Assembly (NCBI GenBank): GCA_965249175.1
Contig: OZ252227.1
Span: 3,348,001 to 3,412,000 of the forward strand
DNA: 64,000 bases
From: CAZYFH01 sp965249175
GTDB taxonomy: Bacteria > Acidobacteriota > Vicinamibacteria > Vicinamibacterales > UBA8438
Direction: 5' to 3'
The translations under genes and the position numbers were made by a program. Positions 1 to 8,095 of the stretch are shown here, piece after piece; positions within the stretch are counted from its first letter, which is position 1, and every line of letters begins with the position of its first letter. Below the pieces are notes generated by a model that was given only the letters and a program-made list of their open reading frames with translations, was not told the origin of the DNA and searched no databases.

Positions 1-45
1 CAGGCGACGTCGTTACCGAAGAAGCACGGCACCATTCCTCTCTGA
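1..45 (+). CDS. C-terminal tail of an acyl-CoA carboxyltransferase (decarboxylase alpha subunit), partial
   Basis: Frame 1 is open from the window edge and ends at TGA 43-45. The last residues read PKKHGTIPL. This closely matches the typical C-terminus (KKHGNIPL) of the biotin-dependent carboxyltransferase family that includes propionyl-CoA carboxylase beta and methylmalonyl-CoA decarboxylase alpha. It lies 8 nt before a gamma-subunit gene and upstream of biotin-carrier and beta-subunit genes, which is the expected order of a Na+-translocating methylmalonyl-CoA decarboxylase operon. Only 14 residues are visible, so the call rests on the tail motif plus context. A random open frame is possible but unlikely given the match. 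Confidence 0.6.
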   Translation, partial: QATSLPKKHGTIPL

Positions 46-53
46 TCCTCCGG

Positions 54-479
54 ATGTCACCACAGCTCGCCACAGTCCTCGAAATCGCCGCGGTCGGTGC
101 CACGCTGCTCTTCGCGGCACTCGCGGGTCTGATCGGGCTGATGTACATCCTGACCAGCCCGTGGCCGCGTGCCCGGCGGGCGAGACCGGCCGGTCAGCCA
201 CCCACATCGACCGCCACGGCGCTCGCTGAGACGACCGACGAACGACCGACCGCCGAAGAGGAGGCCGCGCAGGAGGCCGAGGAACGCGACCGGCAGCGGC
301 GCGCGGTTGCGCTGGCGGCGGCGGTGGCCTGCGCAGACAGCGGACGCGTGGCCGCAACCGTGCCGGAGGCGCCGCCCGAGTGGCGACGCCTGCACCGCAC
401 CCGACGTCTGAACCAGCCACGGTCCCGCACACGGGCGCGTAGTCTGCTGCGGGTGACTATGTCCAGGAGCCCGTGGTGA
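54..479 (+). CDS. Na+-translocating decarboxylase gamma subunit (OadG/MmdD-like)
   Basis: A 141-residue protein with one hydrophobic segment near residues 8-31, then a proline/alanine-rich and acidic Glu-rich linker, then a basic tail. Small single-pass proteins of this design form the gamma subunit that holds the membrane beta subunit and the soluble carboxyltransferase of OadG-type sodium pumps together. The first ATG after the upstream stop is used. Its Shine-Dalgarno is poor, which suggests translational coupling to the upstream gene. The stop overlaps the GTG start of the biotin carrier. The sequence is low in conserved motifs, so the assignment relies on topology and operon position. 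Confidence 0.65.
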   Translation: MSPQLATVLEIAAVGATLLFAALAGLIGLMYILTSPWPRARRARPAGQPPTSTATALAETTDERPTAEEEAAQEAEERDRQRRAVALAAAVACADSGRVAATVPEAPPEWRRLHRTRRLNQPRSRTRARSLLRVTMSRSPW

Positions 480-937
480 AGCGATATCGAGTCACGATCG
501 ACGGCCGCATCTACGACGTCGAGATCGACGACCCGAGGGCACGCCCCGTGACGGCGCGGTTGTCGGGGGTCGCCTATTCCGTCGACGTGGAGCCGGCCCG
601 TTCCAGTGACACCGACGCCTCGGTCCCGGCGTCCGCCGACGGCGCGGAACCTGACCGGGCGCCGCCACCAGACGCGGCGCCAGAGGCGCCGGTCATGACA
701 GGCCCCATCGTGGGAGACGCGCAGGCCCTCACCGCGCCAATCCCGGGCGTCGTGGCGTCGGTGGTGGCGACCGTCGGCCAGGCGGTCGAGCGCGGCGACG
801 AGCTACTCACAATCGAAGCGATGAAGATGTTCAACGTGATGCGCTCCCCGTGGGCGGGAACCGTCGCCACGATTCATGTCACCGAAGGCGAGCGCGTCGT
901 CCACGGCCAACCGCTCGTGACATTTGGCCCGAGTTAG
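473..937 (+). CDS. biotin carboxyl carrier subunit of the decarboxylase
   Basis: A 154-residue biotin/lipoyl attachment protein. Residues 1-40 form a short beta-rich N-terminal part that starts VKRYRVTIDG. A Pro/Ala-rich flexible linker covers about 45-80, and the biotinyl domain about 85-154. The biotinylation motif EAMKM puts the acceptor lysine at residue 118. This is the layout of the gamma/MmdC carrier of Na+-pumping decarboxylases, where biotin shuttles CO2 from the carboxyltransferase to the membrane beta subunit. Two tandem GTG codons (473, 476) are possible starts and both overlap the end of the previous gene. Function as a biotin carrier is secure; the partner enzyme is inferred from context. 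Confidence 0.85.
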   Translation: MVKRYRVTIDGRIYDVEIDDPRARPVTARLSGVAYSVDVEPARSSDTDASVPASADGAEPDRAPPPDAAPEAPVMTGPIVGDAQALTAPIPGVVASVVATVGQAVERGDELLTIEAMKMFNVMRSPWAGTVATIHVTEGERVVHGQPLVTFGPS

Positions 938-1073
938 TCGGGGCTTCGCCCGAACCCCTACGCGGCCGCTCCGCGGGGACCCCGAGAGCCCCACTCCGCG
1001 GCCGCGGGGCGCGCGCGTGCGCGCCCAGGCCGGAGCCGACCGTCGAACGAGTGCATAATCCTCGTTTCGTCTC
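938..1073 (+). other. very GC-rich structured spacer within the decarboxylase operon
   Basis: No gene is visible here. The spacer holds inverted copies of GCGGCCGC at 962-969 and 998-1005 around CG-rich sequence. A smaller hairpin sits just after the biotin-carrier stop (GGGGcTTCG paired with CGAACCCC). There is no T-run, so a classical terminator is not supported. It could stabilise or attenuate the mRNA between the biotin-carrier and beta-subunit genes. Confidence 0.4.
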
Positions 1074-2168
1074 ATGATTCCTACGATCACGCCGGAAGCA
1101 CTCTTGATGTTCGCGGTGGGGGGGCTGCTCCTCTACTTCGCCATCGTCAAGGAATACGAGCCGACGCTCCTGCTCCCGATCGGTTTCGGCGTGCTGCTCG
1201 GCAACCTCCCCAACTCCCCGCTCAATCATCCGGGCGGGATGCTCTACATCCTCAACGAGGTCGGCATTCAAACCGAGCTCTTCCCGCTGTTCATCTTCAT
1301 TGGCATCGGCGCCATGATGGACTTCCGGCCGCTGTTGTCACAGCCGATCTTTGCCATCCTGGGGGCGGCGGGTCAGCTCGGCATCTTCGCGACCCTCATC
1401 CTGGCCACGCTCCTGGGCTTCCCGCTGAACCAGGCCGCGTCGATCGCCGTGATTGGCGCCATCGACGGCCCGACGAGCATCTACGTCTCCTCGTTGCTCG
1501 CGCCGGAGCTGCTCGCGCCGATCGCGGTGACGGCGTACTCCTATATGAGCCTGGTGCCGATCATCCAGCCGCCGATCATGCGACTCATGACCACACGCGC
1601 GGAGCGCCGGATTCGCATGGAGTACGCCCCGCGCCCCGTCGCCCGGACCGCGGTGATCGCTTTTCCGATTGTCGTGACCCTGGTCGTCGGCATTCTCGTC
1701 CCGCAGTCGGCGCCACTCGTCGCAACGTTGATGTTCGGCAACCTGCTGAAGGAGTCCGGCGTGGTCCCGCAGCTGTCGAAGTCGGCGTCCAACGAGCTCG
1801 CGAACCTCTCGACCCTGTTTCTCGCCCTCACGATCGGTAGCTTGATGCAGGCCGAGGTGTTCCTCCAGCGGCAAACACTCTTCATCCTCGTCCTCGGCCT
1901 CGGGGCGTTTGTGTTCGACACGGTCGCCGGCGTCCTCTTTGGCAAGCTGCTGGCCGTCGCGACGAAAGGCAAGATCAACCCACTCGTCGGAGCCGCCGGC
2001 ATCAGCGCGTTCCCGATGAGCGGACGGCTCGTCCAGAAGGTCGCCCAGGAGGAAGACTTCACGAATCACGTGCTCATGCACGCGATGGGCGCAAACACGG
2101 CGGGTCAGCTGGGGTCGGTGATCGCGGGCGGGGTCTTGTTGACCCTGGTCACGCTGCTCGGATCGTGA
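1074..2168 (+). CDS. mmdB: Na+-translocating decarboxylase beta subunit (OadB/MmdB family)
   Basis: A 364-residue polytopic membrane protein. It carries the family motif GAIDGPTSIYVSS around residues 135-150; the aspartate of DGPT is a conserved residue of the ion-coupling region. The family decarboxylates carboxybiotin and uses the energy to export Na+. A Gly/Ala-rich segment near the C-terminus (GAAGISAFPMSGR, then MGANTAGQLGSVIAGG) is also typical. The length is near that of MmdB/GcdB proteins, shorter than OadB. Its stop overlaps the GTG of the next gene (GTGA), so translational coupling is likely. The substrate (methylmalonyl-CoA rather than oxaloacetate or glutaconyl-CoA) is inferred only from the upstream carboxyltransferase tail. 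Confidence 0.85.
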   Translation: MIPTITPEALLMFAVGGLLLYFAIVKEYEPTLLLPIGFGVLLGNLPNSPLNHPGGMLYILNEVGIQTELFPLFIFIGIGAMMDFRPLLSQPIFAILGAAGQLGIFATLILATLLGFPLNQAASIAVIGAIDGPTSIYVSSLLAPELLAPIAVTAYSYMSLVPIIQPPIMRLMTTRAERRIRMEYAPRPVARTAVIAFPIVVTLVVGILVPQSAPLVATLMFGNLLKESGVVPQLSKSASNELANLSTLFLALTIGSLMQAEVFLQRQTLFILVLGLGAFVFDTVAGVLFGKLLAVATKGKINPLVGAAGISAFPMSGRLVQKVAQEEDFTNHVLMHAMGANTAGQLGSVIAGGVLLTLVTLLGS

Positions 2169-3302
2169 TCTATCTCGATTTCAACGCGAGCACGCCGATC
2201 GCGCCGGAGGTCCGCGCCGCGATGGCCCCGTTCCTCGTCAGCGACTACGGCAATCCCTCGAGCGCGCACTGGGCGGGAACGCCAGCGCGGCGCGCGCTCG
2301 ATGACGCGCGATCCGACGTGGCCACGCTCCTCGGCGCGTCGACGGACGAGATCGTGTTCACGAGCGGTGGCAGCGAGGCCAACAACACGGCGCTCAAAGG
2401 CGTCTTCTTCAGCCGTCGCGCGACAGTCGACGCGCCGCACGTCATCACGACCCAGGTCGAGCACCCCGCGATCCTGACCCCGTGCCGCTTCCTCGAATCG
2501 CTCGGCGCTCGCGTGACGCGGCTCCCGGTCGACGCCACCGGCCTGGTCGACCCGACACAGGTCCGCGACGCCGTCACCTCGCAGACCGTGCTTGTCAGCG
2601 TGATGCACGCGAACAACGAGGTCGGCACCGTGCAGCCGATCGCCGAGATCGGCGCGATCACGCGCGCGCGGCATCCCGTTCCACACCGACGCCGCGCAGA
2701 CAATCGGCAAGCTCGCAACCCGCGTCGACGACCTCGGCGTCGATCTGCTGAGCATCGCCGGTCACAAGTGCTATGCGCCCAAGGGCGTCGGCGCGCTGTA
2801 TGTGAGGCGCGGGCTGGACCTGGAGCCGCTCGTCCACGGCGCCGCGCACGAAGGCGGACGACGGGCGGGCACGGAGAGCGCGCTGCTCGCGGTGGGGCTT
2901 GGCGCCGCGTGCCGGCTTGCGGGGGAACATCCGTGTGCCGATCGGCTCGCGGAGGTGACGACCCATTTCTGGGAACGGCTCCACGACACGTTTGGACCAT
3001 CGGTTGCGCGCAACGGCCACCCGAGCCAGCGCCTACCAAACACGTTGAACGTGAGCTTTCGGGGACAGAGTGGGCGGGAGGTGCTCGCGCGCCTCGAGGG
3101 GGTCGCGGCGTCGACAGGCTCCGCCTGTCACAGCGGATTGGATGTCATGTCGCCCGTGCTGCAGGCGATGGGGTGTGAGCCGCCCGTTGGTCTCGGCGCG
3201 ATCCGGTTCTCGACCGGCCGCACGACGACGCGGGATGAGATCGACCGCGTGGTCGATCTCCTGAAAACGGCACTGCCGGCCGCGGTTCACGGCAGTCGAT
3301 AG
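2165..3302 (+). pseudogene. cysteine desulfurase (NifS/IscS family), interrupted by a frameshift
   Basis: The N-terminal half (from GTG 2165) reads IYLDFNASTPIAPEVRAAM, TSGGSEANNTALKG and MHANNEVGTVQPI, all hallmarks of PLP-dependent cysteine desulfurases. After the CG run at 2661-2671 the match moves to another frame. That frame gives FHTDAAQT, then SIAGHKCYAPKGVGAL with the PLP-binding lysine at 2766-2768, then GGRRAGTES, and STGSACHSGL with the persulfide cysteine at 3126-3128. Adding one CG unit to the repeat would read ITRARGIPFHTD and restore a protein of about 379 aa with all catalytic residues. That makes a sequencing slip as likely as a real mutation. The gene follows the decarboxylase genes with a 4-nt overlap and converges on the next gene, whose end it overlaps. 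Confidence 0.85.
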
Positions 3303-5179
3303 GTCACGATCGCGTCGGTCGCCGCCACCGCCACGTATTGCCTGCCGTCGCCTCCGAGATAGGTCATGGGATCGGCATTCCCCCGCCGATCCATCCGGTC
3401 CGCCCACAGCTCCCGTCCGGTCGATGCCTCGAGCGCGCGCAGCCGGTTGTCGTCCGTCGACGCGATGAACAGTAGACCCGAGCCGGTCACGATGGCGGCC
3501 GCACGGCCGGGGCGTCCGGTGTTCTGCCTCGCCTCGGGCAGGTGATCGGTGACACCGACCGGGTGCTGCCATGCGATGTCGCCGGTCGCGGCGTCAACGG
3601 CGATCAGCTGACCCCAGGGCGGTTTCTGGCAGGGCATCCGCGTGCCTTCGATCTGCACCTCGAAGCTCGCGGGCCGCGGCGCCTGTTTCTCGTAGGGAAG
3701 TGGATCGCCGTCCGCGTCGGGCACCATCCACCCAAGCGCGCCGACGTCCATCGAAAAGACGAACACATATCCTGAGCCAGGATCGTGCGCCACGCCTCCC
3801 CAATTGGGACCGCCGACGCCGCCGGGGAAATTGAGCGTCGTCCGGGGCGGCGCGCCGTCCGCCCGGTAGATCCACGGCGTGAACGGGCCGGCGTTGAAGA
3901 CCTCGCCAAGCGAGTCGACCAACGCTGCGCACGCCGCCGCGTGCTCCGCCGAGGTGTCATCTGCCGTCACCAGGTCGGCCGGCTCGTAACTGACGCGCCC
4001 CATCGGCGGCGGCTTCACCGGAAACGGCTGTGTCGGGAACGTCGCCTCGCCCGGCACGTCGCTCTGGGCGACCGGGAGCTCGTCGACCCCGTAGATTGGT
4101 TCGCCCGTCTCGCGATTCAGGATGTACAGATACCCCGACTTCGTCGTCACACCGAGCGCCGGAATCGCTCCACCATCACGCGGGATGTCGAACAGCGCGG
4201 GCGGCGCCGGTGGGTCGGCGTCCCACAGATCGTGATGAATGGTCTGGAAGTGCCATCTGTACTCACCCGTCTGCACGTCCACCGCGACGACGGCGTTGCC
4301 GAACAGATTGGCCCCGGCACGGTCCCCGCCGTAGGCGCCGGGGATCGGCGACGCCAGCGGGAGATACAGCAGACCACGCTCTTCGTCCATCGTGAAGAAG
4401 AACGGCCAGGCATTGGCGCCGAGCCGCCCCTGCCAGCTATCCCCCTCCCACGTGTCGTGACCCACCGTGCCCGGCTGCGCCACCGAGCTGAACTCCCACA
4501 CCTGTGCGCCGGTGCGCGCGTCGAACGCGCGCGCATTGCCGATACCGCCGATCGTGCCGGGCGGCGTGTTCGCCCCGACGACAACGATATTGCCGTAGAT
4601 GAGCGGCACCGAGTTGTAGGGCACCACCATGTCGGCTTCGCCGGCCTCCCCGAACTCGAGGACCCGCTCGCCCGTGGCGGCGTCCAGCGCGATCAGCCGT
4701 CGCGCCGCCGTGAAGATCACGCGTGGCGACAGGTCGTCATCGCCAGGCCAGTAGGTGACGCCGCGACGCGACGGTGCCCCCTCCGCGAGCGCGTGGCGCC
4801 AGATCTCCTGCCCCGTCGCGGGCTCGAGCGCGACCACTCGGTCGGCCGCGGGTAGATACATCACGCCGTCGACGACGATCGGCGTCGCCTGCGAGCTGGT
4901 GCCGCGCCCGTCCGGGTCCGGGTCCGTCCGCTCAAGCGAGTAGGTCCAGGCGCGCGTCAGCGTCGAGACGTTCTCGGTCGTGATCTCGGTCAACGGCGAG
5001 TAGCCGGTCCCGGCCAGGTTGCCGCGATACATCGGCCAATCGCCGTGTGGCGCCGCCGCGGTGTCGGTGTCGGACTCGCCTGCCAGTCCGGTGTCGGCTG
5101 GTCCGCCGCCGCACTGGACCAGGAACAGCGCCATCAGCACGCCGACGATTCGAGTGGTCCGGTGCGTGGCTCGCGTCAC
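3287..5179 (-). CDS. PQQ-dependent dehydrogenase lipoprotein (glucose/alcohol dehydrogenase-like beta-propeller)
   Basis: A 630-residue exported quinoprotein. It starts at GTG 5179 after a strong GAAGGAGG. The N-terminus has a signal peptide ending in LVQC, a lipobox, so the protein is probably lipid-anchored in the periplasm. The first blade reads DWPMYRGNLAGTGYSPLTEI, the usual opening of the PQQ enzyme family. Repeated tryptophan-docking blades follow, such as LEPATGQEIWRH, FDARTGAQVWEF and VQTGEYRWHFQ, and then HHDLWDADPPAPP near the active-site region. There is no C-terminal cytochrome domain. It is divergent from another PQQ dehydrogenase, with 145 bp between them. Substrate cannot be read from the sequence. 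Confidence 0.85.
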   Translation of the reverse strand: MTRATHRTTRIVGVLMALFLVQCGGGPADTGLAGESDTDTAAAPHGDWPMYRGNLAGTGYSPLTEITTENVSTLTRAWTYSLERTDPDPDGRGTSSQATPIVVDGVMYLPAADRVVALEPATGQEIWRHALAEGAPSRRGVTYWPGDDDLSPRVIFTAARRLIALDAATGERVLEFGEAGEADMVVPYNSVPLIYGNIVVVGANTPPGTIGGIGNARAFDARTGAQVWEFSSVAQPGTVGHDTWEGDSWQGRLGANAWPFFFTMDEERGLLYLPLASPIPGAYGGDRAGANLFGNAVVAVDVQTGEYRWHFQTIHHDLWDADPPAPPALFDIPRDGGAIPALGVTTKSGYLYILNRETGEPIYGVDELPVAQSDVPGEATFPTQPFPVKPPPMGRVSYEPADLVTADDTSAEHAAACAALVDSLGEVFNAGPFTPWIYRADGAPPRTTLNFPGGVGGPNWGGVAHDPGSGYVFVFSMDVGALGWMVPDADGDPLPYEKQAPRPASFEVQIEGTRMPCQKPPWGQLIAVDAATGDIAWQHPVGVTDHLPEARQNTGRPGRAAAIVTGSGLLFIASTDDNRLRALEASTGRELWADRMDRRGNADPMTYLGGDGRQYVAVAATDAIVTYRLP

Positions 5180-5226
5180 GGCCTAGCCTCCTTCAGGAAG
5201 AGCGTGCATTGTATCCCGGCGCGCCT

Positions 5227-5242
5227 ACGCTGCTAGCAGCGT
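5227..5242. promoter_or_regulatory. 16-bp perfect palindrome between two divergent PQQ dehydrogenase genes
   Basis: ACGCTGCTAGCAGCGT is its own reverse complement. It sits in the 145-bp space between the minus-strand gene starting at 5179 and the plus-strand gene starting at 5325, where a shared operator would be expected. No regulator gene is adjacent. Operator function is inferred from position and symmetry only. Confidence 0.4.
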
Positions 5243-5324
5243 GGTCGACAAGCGCGCTCGACGAGCGGCACGTTCGGGTCACGCGCGGGTCGTTATAAGC
5301 TATACCGTCGCAGGAGGAACCCAC

Positions 5325-7082
5325 ATGCGCCTTCTCTCACCGACCCTTACACTCCTCGTCGGCACGCTCGTGGCGGCTACGGCCACCACGGTCAGCGCCC
5401 AGTACTCGCTCACGGTGACCCAGGACCGCCTGATCAACTCGCAGAACGAGCCGCAGAACTGGCTGCTGATGAACGGTGACTATGGCTCGCAGCGGTATTC
5501 GAAGCTGACCCAGATCGACCGGGACAACGTCCGAAACCTGCGCATGGTGTGGGCGCTCGCCCTCGGTGGCATGCAAGACACCGGACAGAACGGCCCCGAG
5601 AACGAGGTCAACCCCTTGATCGACAACGGCTTCATGTACACGACCGACGGGTGGGGCACGGTCTACAAGATCGACGCGCGCCAGCCCGACAAGGGCGACT
5701 TCATCTGGATCACCGACCCGGGGGTCGACCACGAGGGCAACGGCTCGCGCACGCGTGGCATCGCGCTCTGGGAGGACAAGGTGTTGCAGAACCTCCAGGA
5801 CGGCCGCGTGATCGCGATCGACCGCGACGACGGCGAGATTCTCTGGGACGTCGAGATCGCCGGGCCCACCGAGCTGGGTGGACGGGAGCGTTTCCTCACG
5901 GCGCCGCTGGTCGCTGACGGCAAGGTGCTCGTGCAGAACGGCGCCGGCGACGGTGGAACACGCGGCTGGGTCGCGGCGCTCGATGTCGAGACCGGCGACG
6001 AGCTCTGGCGCTGGTACACGGTCCCCGAGCCCGGCCAACCGGGCAGCGAAACCTGGAAGGACGATCACAGCGCCTGGAAGACGGGCGGCGGCGGGGTGTG
6101 GCAGACCGGTTCCTATGACCCGGTTACCAACCTGTACATCTTCGGGACCGGCAACCCCTATCCGATCTACGACGCCGAGTATCGTCCGGGCGACAACCTC
6201 TACACGAACTCGGCCGTGGCGCTCGACGTCGCGACCGGCGAGCGCGCCTGGCACTTCCAGTACACGCCGAACGACTCGTGGGACTACGACGAGGTCGGCG
6301 TTCACATGCTGTATGACGCGACCATCGACGGTCGGGCACGCAAGGTCTCGGCCCACTTCGGACGCAACGGGTTTTTCTACTCCGTCGACCGGACCAATGG
6401 ATCGTTCATTGGGGGCGAGCAATACGTCAACGAGCTGACCTGGACGGCGGGGCTCGACCAGACCACCGGCCGACCGCTGGAGTACGACGCCAACCTCGAT
6501 GTCCAGATCTACAACCCGGAGGCGCGCGCCATGCGCGCGGATCGCGACGAGATGAAGCGCGCCTGCCCCACCTGGCACGGCGGCGTCGCGCACCAGCCGA
6601 CGGCCTTCAACCCGGAGAAGAACATCGCCTACGGCGTCGGCACGGAGGGCTGCTTCTCACAGAGCGGGGCGGAGGTCGCACCACGCAGTCCGGAGGGCGG
6701 CATCGACCGCGAGGCCAGCGAGCGCCGCGAATACAGCAGCGAGCTCTATTACGGGTCGATCACGGCGTTCGACGTCGTGAATCACGAGGTCATCGCCAAA
6801 GCCGTCACCGATATCGAGGTCCGCTCCGGGGCGGTCGCGACGGCGGGCGGCCTGGTCTTCTCGGCGCTGCAAGACGGCTGGGTCGTGGCCTACCACGATG
6901 AGACGCTGCAGGAGCTTTGGCGCTTCAACGTCGGCACGCCGCTCAAGGGCGCGCCGGTCACCTACGCCATCGGCCCGAAGCAATACCTGGCGGTCCAGGC
7001 GAGCGGGCGACATCTGCATCCCGTGAAATACGACAACCTCGAGAATTCGAGCTATCTGTTCGTGTTCGCACTGGACAACTAA
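5325..7082 (+). CDS. PQQ-dependent alcohol dehydrogenase (quinoprotein)
   Basis: A 585-residue secreted quinoprotein. The start at 5325 follows a clear AGGAGG; an upstream in-frame start at 5241 would bury the signal peptide. The signal peptide ends near VSAQ. The mature start reads NWLLMNGDYGSQRYSKL followed by IDRDNVRNLRMVWALAL, typical of PQQ alcohol dehydrogenases. Downstream is YTPNDSWDYDEVG, matching the PND-WDWD segment of the family, and several tryptophan-docking blades. No heme-binding CxxCH is present, so electrons must go to a separate cytochrome. It oxidises alcohols or similar compounds in the periplasm using PQQ and Ca2+ or a lanthanide; the substrate is unknown. Confidence 0.87.
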   Translation: MRLLSPTLTLLVGTLVAATATTVSAQYSLTVTQDRLINSQNEPQNWLLMNGDYGSQRYSKLTQIDRDNVRNLRMVWALALGGMQDTGQNGPENEVNPLIDNGFMYTTDGWGTVYKIDARQPDKGDFIWITDPGVDHEGNGSRTRGIALWEDKVLQNLQDGRVIAIDRDDGEILWDVEIAGPTELGGRERFLTAPLVADGKVLVQNGAGDGGTRGWVAALDVETGDELWRWYTVPEPGQPGSETWKDDHSAWKTGGGGVWQTGSYDPVTNLYIFGTGNPYPIYDAEYRPGDNLYTNSAVALDVATGERAWHFQYTPNDSWDYDEVGVHMLYDATIDGRARKVSAHFGRNGFFYSVDRTNGSFIGGEQYVNELTWTAGLDQTTGRPLEYDANLDVQIYNPEARAMRADRDEMKRACPTWHGGVAHQPTAFNPEKNIAYGVGTEGCFSQSGAEVAPRSPEGGIDREASERREYSSELYYGSITAFDVVNHEVIAKAVTDIEVRSGAVATAGGLVFSALQDGWVVAYHDETLQELWRFNVGTPLKGAPVTYAIGPKQYLAVQASGRHLHPVKYDNLENSSYLFVFALDN

Positions 7083-7091
7083 ACGTAGGGC

Positions 7092-7134
7092 AGGGCGTTA
7101 GCCCTCCCGACGGTCGCGGGACTGAAGTCCCGCG
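7092..7134. repeat. double-hairpin repeat downstream of the PQQ dehydrogenase
   Basis: Two adjacent hairpins: AGGGCGTTAGCCCT (7092-7105) and CGCGGGACT-GA-AGTCCCGCG (7115-7134), followed by CTACTA and preceded by CGTAGGG. The same style (short GC stems, central AA/GA/TTCA loop, flanking GTAG/CTAC) recurs at 29011-29081 and 62929-62980. All lie at gene 3' ends. Probably a REP-like element that also acts on mRNA 3' ends. Confidence 0.55.
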
Positions 7135-7161
7135 CTACTACCCGCGCTACGTGCATTACTG

Positions 7162-7557
7162 ATGCCTCCGAAGAAGCCCGCATCGGCGGCTCACGCGGCT
7201 GCGTTCGAGCGCTACGAGAAGCTCGTGGCCACCAACCCAGCGGTCGCCTGGAAGGGCGCCACCATGGCGTACACGTCGTGCAACGGGCATATGTTCAGCT
7301 TCATGACGAATCAGGGAACGCTGGCGCTCCGTCTCGCAGCCGGGGAGCGAGAAGCGTTTCTGCGACGGTATCGAACGCAGCTCTGCGTGCAGTACGGCAC
7401 GGTGATGAAGGAATACGTCGACGTGCCGGACGGCTTGCTGCAGAAGACGCGGCAGCTGAAGAAGTACTTCGACGCGAGCTACGCGTATGTGTCGGCGCTG
7501 AAGCCGAAACCGACCAAGAAGCCGAAGAAGGCGAAGAAGAAGGTGTCCGCCCGCTAA
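7162..7557 (+). CDS. TfoX/Sxy N-terminal-domain-like protein with lysine-rich tail
   Basis: 131 residues. Residues about 10-105 follow the TfoX_N pattern: KGATMAYTSCNGHMFSFM at 34-51, LALRLAAGEREAF, and a terminal EYVDVPDGLL that matches the YVxVPxxLL signature. The last 20 or so residues are almost all Lys, Pro and Ala, a basic tail seen on DNA-associated or cold-shock-type proteins. Small stand-alone TfoX_N proteins are common in soil bacteria and have no established role; they need not control competence. The ATG at 7162 is the first start; the Shine-Dalgarno is weak. It converges on the cytochrome gene and the stops overlap. Confidence 0.6.
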   Translation: MPPKKPASAAHAAAFERYEKLVATNPAVAWKGATMAYTSCNGHMFSFMTNQGTLALRLAAGEREAFLRRYRTQLCVQYGTVMKEYVDVPDGLLQKTRQLKKYFDASYAYVSALKPKPTKKPKKAKKKVSAR

Positions 7558-8081
7558 TCAGGCAGCTCGGCGCAGACCTCGACCTCCCCACCCCAGTAGT
7601 CGACGCAGGCGGCCCGATTCATCGGACCCAGGCCGATCACCTTGGCCATGAGGAAGTCGGCCAGCCGCTCCATCTCACGGGGTTGCAGCGTCGCCCCGGG
7701 ATCGGGCAGCTCCAACCCCATGCGCTCGAGGTCAGCGCGCGTCCGTCCCAGACAGCGGTCGTCGCTGTAGGCGCGGCGGTCGAACGCCGGCATGCTCCGG
7801 CCGGGCAACCCGCACTTGATGACGAACAGCAACTGGTCGCGGTCGAGCACGCTCTCACGCAAGTTCGCGCCATCCGGCATCTGGTTGTTCATCTTGCGCC
7901 CGTCACCCGCCCATCCGTGACAGGCCTGACAATCGGCCTTCTGGCGATAGATCCGCCCGCCGGCAGCGACGGTGTCGATCTGCGCGGTCGCGACCGTGCC
8001 GAGCGCCGCCGACAGCACGCACACGAGCACGACGTGCGAGACCCAGCCACACACGGCACGCGGTATCTGTCGTTTGCTCAC
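7554..8081 (-). CDS. secreted monoheme c-type cytochrome
   Basis: 175 residues with a signal peptide ending near ATAQ, then one heme-binding motif CQACH. A likely distal methionine ligand is in GLPGRSMPAFDRR. This is a class I cytochrome c architecture. It starts at GTG 8081 with AAGGAA upstream. It is the last gene of the eight-gene minus-strand run, 14 nt after an ACHEGN-family gene and three genes after a soluble sugar dehydrogenase. It is therefore a good candidate electron acceptor for a quinoprotein. A second pair of cysteines near the C-terminus (AACVDYW and VEVCAEL) could form a disulfide. Confidence 0.85.
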   Translation of the reverse strand: MSKRQIPRAVCGWVSHVVLVCVLSAALGTVATAQIDTVAAGGRIYRQKADCQACHGWAGDGRKMNNQMPDGANLRESVLDRDQLLFVIKCGLPGRSMPAFDRRAYSDDRCLGRTRADLERMGLELPDPGATLQPREMERLADFLMAKVIGLGPMNRAACVDYWGGEVEVCAELPD

Positions 8082-8095
8082 TAGGTTCCTTGACG

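Noticed and set aside
4030..4855. Long plus-strand frames opposite the first PQQ gene
   Set aside because: Arg/Pro/Asp-rich shadow frames of a GC-rich gene; no motifs or ribosome sites.
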